From Fervidibacter sinensis (GTDB lineage: Bacteria > Armatimonadota > Fervidibacteria > Fervidibacterales > Fervidibacteraceae), in NCBI GenBank assembly GCA_032161045.1, contig JAVHTH010000013.1: a stretch of DNA of 64,000 bases; one strand, given 5' to 3'. The translations under genes and the position numbers were made by a program. The stretch's first letter is position 1, and each line of letters starts with the position of its first letter. The notes under the pieces are model-generated. The model ran no database searches, had not been told where the DNA came from, and saw only the letters and a program-made list of their open reading frames with translations. Positions 42,598 through 49,280 of the stretch are shown here, in pieces.

Positions 42598-44298
42598 ATG
42601 GCGCGATGGCATTTGATTTTACTCGTCACGGCAATCGTCTTGACAACTTGGTTGCCTTACTTGTTCGGTTGGTGGCTGACTCCACCGAACACCCGCTACT
42701 TTTGGCTCATTTACAACCCAGACGACCAAAATGTCCACCTGATGTGGGCGCGCCAAGCGATGGAAGGTAAACTTTTGTTCCACGACCTTTTCACCACCGA
42801 AGCGCACCCGGGTTTGTTCACAAACCTTTTCAGTCTGCTCTTAGGCTGGTTTTGTCGGTTCACTGGCATATCGCTCCATCTCGGTTATCAGGTTTTCAGG
42901 ACTGCAATCGCTTTCGCCTTTTTGCTCACCGCTTACTGGTTCAGCGGCTTCTTCTTCCGCTGCGAAAGAACGCGAATTTCATTCCTGCTTCTCGTCAGTT
43001 TTTCCTCAGGCTTCGGTTGGGTTCCGGTTCTTTGGTGGTGGTTGACGAAGCAGCGACCGCCCTTCTTCTTCGTTGATGTCAGCCCGGAGTTGACGATGCC
43101 TGAAGCCAACTCGTTTTTGTCGCTGACTGTTGCCCCGTTGGCTGCTTTAGGTGTCACTTTGGTCATGGTGTCGCTTGGCTGCCTGTTAACAGGTTTGCGA
43201 TTTCAGCGCGGCAAAGCCTTCCGTTTTATTACCACCGCCGCGCTCTTCGGTATCCTCGTTGTCAATGTTCACACTTACGCCGCTGTTCCTATGCTTATCG
43301 CCCTTGTCCTTTGGCAATTCATGGAAACTTTAAAAGCCAAAAGCCTTCGCCCTTGGGAACTCGCCGCAACTGCTCTTTTTTGCTTTTTTGTTGCCCTTTT
43401 TCTTGGGGGGCAGGCGGTCTTGTTTTCCCGCGACCCTGCTTTTGCGCAGAAAGCCGCTACACCAACCTTAACCCCCAACCCCGTTATCCTTATCGGCAGT
43501 TACGGGGTCATTGCTTTAGGGGCAATTTTGGGGTTGCCTATTGCTTGGCGGAGATGGCTTTTGGGAGAACACCAATGGGCAATTTCGCTCGCTTGGCTTG
43601 CCGCCATTTTGCTTTCCATACATTTGCCTGTCAGTTTCCAGCGGAAAATGATTGAGGGGCTGCATGTCATTTTGTGCCTATTGACAGTTTTGGCAATTGA
43701 GAGTGCAAGCGCGCAGGCGTGCAAGCATGTAAGCGTGAAGGAGCGAAAAACTGAAAAGACAGAAACCGCCCAAATGACCACACGCCTACGCGCTTATACC
43801 CTTGTGCTCCTCCTCGTTTCCGTTCCGTCTCAAGTCGCCTTTTTCGCTCTAAACGGTTACTGGCTTGTGCACAACAACATGATTTACGATGAGCGCTTTA
43901 ACCCGCCTTACTCGCGAATGCTGATGCCGCCATATTACCTCCCTAAACGCTACCTTCAACTTTTCCGCTGGATTGAGCAGCATGCTCAAAGCGATGATGC
44001 AATTTTGTGTCACCCAATGCTTGGAAATTACCTGCCTGTGCTGACAGGTCGGAAGGTTTTTGTCGGTCATTGGGCGGAAACGCTAAACTTTGGAACGAAA
44101 CTAAAACTTGCGATGGCGATTTGGCGCGGTGTTATCCCGACCGATGAAGCCAGAGAAATTTTCCAACAGCACAAAATTCGCTATGCACTTGAGACTGACT
44201 TTGAACGGCTGGCTTCAGGCGGGCAGTGTGAGTTGCACCGCTACGGCAAAGTCGCTTTCCAACTCGGCGAAGCCCGAGTTTTCAAACTGGACTGGTGA
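42598..44298 (+). CDS. Polytopic membrane protein, GT-C glycosyltransferase-like
   Basis: About 566 residues with ten or more helices. 'YNPDDQNVHLMWARQAMEGKLLFHDLFTTEAHPGLFTNLFSLLLG' with acidic residues in the first outer loop and the layout of helices recall mannosyltransferase/PMT (GT-C) proteins, and an extracellular C-terminal domain follows ('LPVLTGRKVFVGHWAETLNF'). The stretch 43703-43738 is an 8-bp repeat (GCAAGCGC/GCAGGCGT/GCAAGCAT/GTAAGCGT) encoding ASAQACKHVSV in a loop. Start at ATG 42598 with GAAAGGTG upstream. Confidence 0.7.
   Translation: MARWHLILLVTAIVLTTWLPYLFGWWLTPPNTRYFWLIYNPDDQNVHLMWARQAMEGKLLFHDLFTTEAHPGLFTNLFSLLLGWFCRFTGISLHLGYQVFRTAIAFAFLLTAYWFSGFFFRCERTRISFLLLVSFSSGFGWVPVLWWWLTKQRPPFFFVDVSPELTMPEANSFLSLTVAPLAALGVTLVMVSLGCLLTGLRFQRGKAFRFITTAALFGILVVNVHTYAAVPMLIALVLWQFMETLKAKSLRPWELAATALFCFFVALFLGGQAVLFSRDPAFAQKAATPTLTPNPVILIGSYGVIALGAILGLPIAWRRWLLGEHQWAISLAWLAAILLSIHLPVSFQRKMIEGLHVILCLLTVLAIESASAQACKHVSVKERKTEKTETAQMTTRLRAYTLVLLLVSVPSQVAFFALNGYWLVHNNMIYDERFNPPYSRMLMPPYYLPKRYLQLFRWIEQHAQSDDAILCHPMLGNYLPVLTGRKVFVGHWAETLNFGTKLKLAMAIWRGVIPTDEAREIFQQHKIRYALETDFERLASGGQCELHRYGKVAFQLGEARVFKLDW
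43703..43738 (+). repeat. 8-bp tandem repeat inside a coding region
   Basis: Four or five GC[AG][AG]GC-type octamers in frame within the GT-C-like gene; the same octamer in reverse (GCACGCTT) is at 53069-53110 and 39951-39970. Confidence 0.65.
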
Positions 44299-44323
44299 TT
44301 GAATCGCAAGGAGGGTTGACAGA

Positions 44324-45280
44324 ATGACGCGGTGGCAAACTTGGATTCAACAGTTCAGTTCGTTTTTCGGGCTAATCATTGTCAGCATTGGGATCGGAAT
44401 CGCAGTTTACTTCAAGGCTGGGGAGAACCTGTTCTTCACGAGCGAGAACATCTTGACTTTGCTTCGGCAAGCGTCCTTTAACGCTATCATGGCTGCGGGT
44501 GTCAGTGTCGTCATAATCACCGCAGGGATTGACTTGAGCATCGGTTCCGTTTGGGCTTTATCGTCGGTTATCATGGCTTATGTCTGCGTCAACGCGAAAT
44601 TGGCATGGACAACCTCGGTTTTAATTGGGCTGCTGGTTGGGTTAACTTGCGGGATTGTCAACGGCTGTGGTGTCACCTTGTTACGAATCCCTCCCTTCGT
44701 TGCCACCTTGGGCATGATGAGTATTGCTCGTGGACTTGCGGAAGTCATCACTGGTGGTTTCCAGATTTCTGGTTTGCCTGACGCATTCCAATGGTGGGGT
44801 CAAGGTGACATTTTAGGGGTGCCAGTTCCTGTCATCGTCGCTGTCGTCATCATCATCTTGACTTGGGCAATTTTGAAGTTCACGCAGTTGGGGCGATACA
44901 TTTACGCAGTCGGAGGCAACGAATCCGCCGCTCACCTCTCAGGTGTCCCTGTCCGCAAAGTTAAACTTTTCGCTTACGCCTACTGCGGCACACTCGCCGC
45001 TTTAGCAGGGTTGCTTGCAACTGCAAGGATGGGCTCAGCGCGACCGTCAGATGCTTTGGGTTACGAGTTGGATGCAATTGCAGCATCGGTCATAGGCGGA
45101 ATAAGCCTGATGGGAGGACAAGGTTCGGTTTTGGGCACGGCAGTTGGTGCTGCGCTCATTGGGGTTTTGCGCAACGGTATGGTTCTGCTTGATGTTTCCG
45201 CTTTCTGGCAAAAAGTCGTCATCGGCATCGTCATCATCATTGCAGTCGCCCTTGACTATCTTGTTTGGAGAAGGCGATAA
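44324..45280 (+). CDS. ABC transporter permease, RbsC type
   Basis: 318 residues with about ten helices and the sugar-permease blocks 'NILTLLRQASFNAIMAAGVSVVIITAGIDLSIGSV', 'IPPFVATLGMMSIARGLAEVITGG', 'YAVGGNESAAHLSGVPV' and 'LDAIAASVIGGISLMGGQGSVLGT'. It would move ribose or another monosaccharide. Neither an ATPase (RbsA) nor a binding protein (RbsB) is encoded anywhere in the window, and the next 240 bp are repeats, so this is an orphan or its partners lie elsewhere. AAGGAGGG precedes the ATG. Confidence 0.93.
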   Translation: MTRWQTWIQQFSSFFGLIIVSIGIGIAVYFKAGENLFFTSENILTLLRQASFNAIMAAGVSVVIITAGIDLSIGSVWALSSVIMAYVCVNAKLAWTTSVLIGLLVGLTCGIVNGCGVTLLRIPPFVATLGMMSIARGLAEVITGGFQISGLPDAFQWWGQGDILGVPVPVIVAVVIIILTWAILKFTQLGRYIYAVGGNESAAHLSGVPVRKVKLFAYAYCGTLAALAGLLATARMGSARPSDALGYELDAIAASVIGGISLMGGQGSVLGTAVGAALIGVLRNGMVLLDVSAFWQKVVIGIVIIIAVALDYLVWRRR

Positions 45281-45299
45281 GTTCAGACCACAATGGAGG

Positions 45300-45520
45300 G
45301 GAGTGCGAACCTCCCGGTGAGCCAAATTGAAAAATCAGGTTCACCGGGAGATGACCGAAGGGATAAACCTCTTAGGTGAGCCAGAAATTTCTTCGGTTCG
45401 GTTGGAGCCCCATCCTCCCAGTGAGACAGAGATAATTTTTCCGCTTGTGAGGGCGAACATCCTTGAGAGCCGATTTTTCCTCAGTTCGTCTGGAGACAAA
45501 CCTCCGATAGCCACTGAATT
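45300..45520. repeat. Five-unit degenerate repeat array
   Basis: Units anchored at 45308, 45366, 45412, 45456 and 45499 with consensus AACCTCC-NNGTGAGCC followed by AAATTTTTC. Intervals are 58, 46, 44 and 43 bp. The first unit forms a 13-bp hairpin (CTCCCGGTGAGCC with GGTTCACCGGGAG, 45311-45350). It lies at the 3' ends of two convergent genes. Confidence 0.65.
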
Positions 45521-46723
45521 TCACCAAACTTTGCCTCGTGCTTCTGCGACCCAGAAACCTTCAATTCGGTCGTTTGTGCCGTAAAAGACAACTTCAGCGA
45601 GGTTTGTAATCTCGCAAGCGTGGTTTGGCACGATGACCAACCTGTCACCAATGTGCAACGGCTTGCCTTCGTATCGCACTAAGCCGCACTCTTCCCAGAG
45701 GCGCTCAATGGTCATTTGCGGTAACTCGGAGGGCTGGGTTCCAGCCCAGCCGAAATTCTTTGGAACGCCGAAAGACTTGCTCTCCGAGGTAGCGACAACC
45801 AACCCATAACCTTCCGAGAACCTGTCAAGTGTTCCCGTCAAAGTTTTTAAGCCAGCGTCAACGAGCGCCTCACCCTCTCGCGGTGTTGAAACGACAGATG
45901 CGATAATTCTCAGCGCACAATCTTCTGGGCGGGCGACGCCTAAACTGATTTGCATTCGGTCGTGAAAGACATAGTTGCCGGGTCGCAACTCGGTGATGCC
46001 TTCGGTCCATCCATTTTGCAAAACGAAATAAGCGCCCGGCGTGCTGCCAATGCTAACCAAATCGCAGTCAACCCCGAGTTGGCGAATTTGCTCCGCGACT
46101 TCCGCCATTCGTTCCGCTTCCTCTTTCGCCGCCAGCATTCTCCCTTCCACCGTCGGCATCCGGTAAGTGCGACCATCGTGAGAACGAATGCCGCGAAAGC
46201 GAACTCCCTTCAAGCGAGCAATTTGTTCAGCAACTTTAGGTGCTTGCCGCCAATCCACACCAAAGCGCTTGTATTCAGTGTCAACGATGAGCACAATGTC
46301 AAAGTTCTTGCCCTCGCGGGCAGCGATTTCGCCCATCATTGTTGCCAACTCAACGCTGTCAAGGCAGATAAACATCTCGCAAATTTCCGCTACCCGCAAT
46401 GCCCACTGAACTTTCTCCGCACCAACGAAAGGTTGGGCGACCATGTAACTTGTTTGGATGCCCGCGTCAATGAAGGCTTGTGCCTCACCGAGTTTCGCAA
46501 CTGTCAGACCACAGGCGCCTGCTTGAAGTTGCATTTTAGCGATGGCAGCGATTTTGTGAGTTTTGATGTGTGGGCGCAATTTGACATTTGCGGTTTGCGC
46601 TAACGCCTGCATGTGAGCGATATTGCGCTGCAAAACTTCAAGGTCAACGAAAGCGAAAGGGGTAGGAACATTTTCGTCAAAAACGCTGCACCCAACCAAC
46701 TTTTCCACATCCCGCCAAGCCAT
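45521..46723 (-). CDS. DSD1/D-threonine aldolase-like PLP enzyme
   Basis: 400 residues of the alanine-racemase-like PLP barrel family (D-threonine aldolase, D-serine dehydratase). 'TPFAFVDLEVLQRNIAHMQ' opens the barrel, 'LRPHIKTHKIAAIAKMQLQAGACGLTVAKLGEAQAF' carries the PLP-lysine (HIKTHK), then 'GSTPGAYFV', 'LRPGNYVFHD' and the C-terminal zinc-type 'VIVPNHACEI'. It works on D-amino acids. Start 46723 is fixed by AAGGAGGCG; the frame runs further upstream only as a shadow over the pilin promoter. Confidence 0.92.
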   Translation of the reverse strand: MAWRDVEKLVGCSVFDENVPTPFAFVDLEVLQRNIAHMQALAQTANVKLRPHIKTHKIAAIAKMQLQAGACGLTVAKLGEAQAFIDAGIQTSYMVAQPFVGAEKVQWALRVAEICEMFICLDSVELATMMGEIAAREGKNFDIVLIVDTEYKRFGVDWRQAPKVAEQIARLKGVRFRGIRSHDGRTYRMPTVEGRMLAAKEEAERMAEVAEQIRQLGVDCDLVSIGSTPGAYFVLQNGWTEGITELRPGNYVFHDRMQISLGVARPEDCALRIIASVVSTPREGEALVDAGLKTLTGTLDRFSEGYGLVVATSESKSFGVPKNFGWAGTQPSELPQMTIERLWEECGLVRYEGKPLHIGDRLVIVPNHACEITNLAEVVFYGTNDRIEGFWVAEARGKVW

Positions 46724-46807
46724 CTCTATTCGCCTCCTTGCAGTCGGTAGTCCAGCACCAATGGTAACGCAGATACCTTGGCTTTGGGGCAAACGATTCC
46801 ACGACTT

Positions 46808-46836
46808 ATTTACAAAAGGGCTCAAATGCGGTATAA
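46808..46836 (+). promoter_or_regulatory. Sigma-70 promoter of pilin cluster 2
   Basis: TTTACA (46808-46813), 17-bp spacer, TATAAT (46831-46836). Transcription should start near 46843, at the left edge of a large palindrome, 60 bp before the prepilin ATG. Confidence 0.82.
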
Positions 46837-46843
46837 TAGTAAT

Positions 46844-46870
46844 GCCTTTGTGCAATCGTTTGCACAAAGG
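46844..46870. promoter_or_regulatory. Palindromic operator candidate at the pilin cluster 2 promoter
   Basis: CCTTTGTGCAA, TCGTT, TTGCACAAAGG: perfect 11-bp arms around 5 bp, directly after the -10 box. Length and GTGCAA/TTGCAC arms fit a LacI-family operator, and a LacI regulator is encoded at 48078-49139 in the same unit. It could also be a 5' mRNA hairpin. Confidence 0.6.
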
Positions 46871-46902
46871 ACATAGTGGAAACCAAAGAGGGGGGATCAA
46901 CA

Positions 46903-47823
46903 ATGAAGCGGTGCCGATTGTTGCACGAGGTTATCGCCGGAGCGCATGGTGGCTTCACCCTCATTGAGTTGCTCGTGGTGATAGCCATCATTGCGATTCT
47001 GGCGGCGATTTTGTTCCCCGTATTCAGCCAAGCCCGCGAAAAAGCAAGGCAGGCTTCGTGCTTGTCTAACACCCGTCAAATGGGTTTGGCTTTCAACATG
47101 TATGTGCAGGACTTTGACGAAGTTGTGCCTTTCGCGTGGTGTTACCCTCACGGAACTCTCCCGAACCGACCGGACATCCCCCAATGCACGCCTTATTACA
47201 GCCTTTTGCCAGATCTATTGAACCCTTACACCAAGAATGCAGGCATTTGGGTTTGTCCATCTCGTAAGATCGTGTATGGCACGCCGGGAAGGCTTTTTTA
47301 TGATTCACGAGCAAACTATGGGTTTCCCGAAGGCGAAGGTCCGGGCTTCCGTAGGATGGCTTGGTCTTACGCCGTCAATCAAACGCAGCGGTGTGCCCCA
47401 TGTCACCCCAATCTGTGCGGAGACACAACTATCCGCTATGTCGGTTCACACAGCCACCACTTGGCATCATATCAGGAACCAACTAACTACATTGTGCAGG
47501 TAGATGCTGCTTACTACTTCCAAATTTTCGTTGAGGGGTGGCCGCCTGTCAGTGACACAACCCCACCAACCCCACCTGAGATCATGCCCTGTTTGGTGGA
47601 CACAACTGGCGCCGATCAGGATTGGGGTCATGATTACTCCTGTGCCAATGCTTACAAAGAAGGTCAAAACGGACCGCAAGCAGGGTTTGTCGGCGTCCGA
47701 CATAACAAAGGTGCTAACTACCAGTTCATGGACGGACATGCCAAGTGGCTCGGTTTAGGGCGTTCTAATCCAACTATGTGGTTCGCTCATAACACGCGCG
47801 GTTATCAATTGCAAAGATGGTGA
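46903..47823 (+). CDS. DUF1559-type prepilin-like protein (pilin cluster 2)
   Basis: 306 residues: a longer leader than its relatives (MKRCRLLHEVIAGAHGG), then FTLIELLVVIAIIAILAAIL cut after Gly, 'FPVFSQAREKARQASCLSNTRQMGLAF', a Cys-rich middle, and the end RHNKGANYQFMDGHAKWL (H-x-DG motif). Start 46903 has GAGGGGGG upstream. 14 bp later begins a KEVPxW gene, repeating the pairing seen in cluster 1. Confidence 0.9.
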   Translation: MKRCRLLHEVIAGAHGGFTLIELLVVIAIIAILAAILFPVFSQAREKARQASCLSNTRQMGLAFNMYVQDFDEVVPFAWCYPHGTLPNRPDIPQCTPYYSLLPDLLNPYTKNAGIWVCPSRKIVYGTPGRLFYDSRANYGFPEGEGPGFRRMAWSYAVNQTQRCAPCHPNLCGDTTIRYVGSHSHHLASYQEPTNYIVQVDAAYYFQIFVEGWPPVSDTTPPTPPEIMPCLVDTTGADQDWGHDYSCANAYKEGQNGPQAGFVGVRHNKGANYQFMDGHAKWLGLGRSNPTMWFAHNTRGYQLQRW

Positions 47824-47837
47824 GGAGGGATGAAACC

Positions 47838-48056
47838 ATGAAGGAAGTGCCTGTATGGCTCGTCGCGATTGTCTTTGGAATCTTGTTGGTGATTATTGCG
47901 GTTGCGATATACCGCAACTTTATGCAGACACCTGTGACTTATGTTACGCCCGAGCAGGAAAAGTTGCTGGAGCAGAGGATGCAAGAAGCCTTTGGGCAAG
48001 GCAAAATTCCAGAAGGCATGAAAGTCGTTCCGCCACCTGCACCTAAAGGACAATGA
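47838..48056 (+). CDS. Small single-helix membrane protein of the KEVPxW type (cluster 2)
   Basis: 72 residues: MKEVPVWLVAIVFGILLVIIAVAIY, one helix, then a charged tail ending in KVVPPPAPKGQ. GGAGGG lies 8 nt upstream of this ATG. The shared start K-E-V-P-x-W with the 28212 and 29882 proteins, on the other strand 18 kb away, supports one family. Confidence 0.8.
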   Translation: MKEVPVWLVAIVFGILLVIIAVAIYRNFMQTPVTYVTPEQEKLLEQRMQEAFGQGKIPEGMKVVPPPAPKGQ

Positions 48057-48077
48057 GTCCGAAGGCGAGGATGATCA

Positions 48078-49139
48078 ATGGCGAGACGACTTCAAACAGT
48101 TACTCTTGCGGATGTTGCTAAGTTAGCAGGAGTTTCGCCGACGACGGTTTCACGAGTTTTGCGAGGCGCTTACAACCCCCGTCCCGTTAGCAAGGAAGTT
48201 CAGCGGCGGGTGTTGGAGGCAGCGGCAAAGTTAGGCTATCAACCCAATCCTATTGCCCAAGCCCTCAGCACCCGCCGAACCCACATTTTAGGCTTGGTGC
48301 TCCTTAGCCCTTCACAATTGACCCATCCCTACTCTGCTGCCATCGTGCAAGGTGCTTTGGAGGTAGCCCATCGTCACGGTTACCACATCACACTCATCCC
48401 AACGGAGCAATGGCGCGGAGCGCTTTCCCGGGATCCTCGCATTTTGACGATGACCGATGGTCTCATCATCACTACCCGGCGAAGCATCGTGCCTGACGAC
48501 TTGGCAAAAGTAAGTGAGCAAGTGCCCGTCGTTTTGGTCCAATTTCGGTTCCCGAGCAATGCAATGCCTTCAGTGCATGCAAACTACTGCATGGCTGCTC
48601 AACTGATTGCTGAGCATTTAAGCCAACGAACGATAAAGCATGTCGGCATCCTTTGGGCGCGAGGCATCCCAGCCCATCCGACCAAGCCTGTTTTGCGCTC
48701 CGTCTTTGAGGAAGATTTCCTGCCGAACTTTAAAAAGTCACTTGAAGGTTCAGGCATCGCTTTTGACCTCACCTCGGATGTGCGGTCGGTTGTCATCAGC
48801 ACAGATGTCACCTCTATCCGGCGCGAAGTTTGTCAATGGCTGAAAATTGCGCAGCGCCCTGCAGCGTTGTGTGTTGCTGACGATTTGGTAGCGGGTGCTG
48901 TGCTGCAAGTGGCTGCTGAGAAACACTTGCGTGTGCCTGAAGATTTGGCGGTCATTTCACTGAACGATTTAGGCATCGCCGAAAAATTGCTGCCACCAGT
49001 TACGGCATTGCACATTGCCCCCGACGAATTGGGTCGTAAGGCAGCGCAATTGCTCATTGAGCAATTGGAAAACGACAAAATATCCCCCGAAAAGGACATC
49101 GCTATCCCGCCTCGCCTTATCGTTCGTGCTTCTTCGTAA
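48078..49139 (+). CDS. LacI family transcription regulator
   Basis: 353 residues. The N-terminal DNA-binding helix-turn-helix 'VTLADVAKLAGVSPTTVSRVLRGAYNPRPVSKEVQRRVLEAAAKLGYQPN' with hinge helix is followed by a periplasmic-binding-protein-like effector domain ('HILGLVLLSPSQLTHPYSAAIVQGALEVAHRHGYHITLI', 'AVISLNDLGIAEKLLPPVTALHIAPDELGR'). It probably senses a sugar. It lies 21 bp after the small membrane protein gene, so it may be in the pilin transcript and control it through 46844-46870 and, less clearly, 49174-49190. Confidence 0.93.
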   Translation: MARRLQTVTLADVAKLAGVSPTTVSRVLRGAYNPRPVSKEVQRRVLEAAAKLGYQPNPIAQALSTRRTHILGLVLLSPSQLTHPYSAAIVQGALEVAHRHGYHITLIPTEQWRGALSRDPRILTMTDGLIITTRRSIVPDDLAKVSEQVPVVLVQFRFPSNAMPSVHANYCMAAQLIAEHLSQRTIKHVGILWARGIPAHPTKPVLRSVFEEDFLPNFKKSLEGSGIAFDLTSDVRSVVISTDVTSIRREVCQWLKIAQRPAALCVADDLVAGAVLQVAAEKHLRVPEDLAVISLNDLGIAEKLLPPVTALHIAPDELGRKAAQLLIEQLENDKISPEKDIAIPPRLIVRASS

Positions 49140-49173
49140 CTCCTGCGACCAATGTGACATTGACTTTCAACCA

Positions 49174-49190
49174 GTGCAAACGAGTTGCTG
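49174..49190. promoter_or_regulatory. Second, weaker LacI-type site upstream of the esterase gene
   Basis: GTGCAAACGAGTTGCTG: left arm GTGCAA and spacer ACGA match the reverse of the 46844-46870 site (GTGCAAAACGATTGCAC), while the right arm TTGCTG matches TTGC only. It is 90 bp before the esterase start. Confidence 0.35.
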
Positions 49191-49280
49191 CGTCGTGCTT
49201 TGCCCGACGCTATATTTTTGTGGCGAAAGTGCAAACTTTTTGGGCGGATGAACGAGCATGAGAAAGTGAGGTGTTGGAAG

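Noticed and set aside
45300..45520. CRISPR-like spacing of repeats
   Set aside because: Units are too diverged, spacers vary from 43 to 58 bp, and no cas gene is present.
46724..46904. Upstream extension of the D-threonine aldolase-like gene to 46903
   Set aside because: The extra codons lie over the pilin promoter and operator on the other strand and lack a ribosome binding site, unlike 46723.
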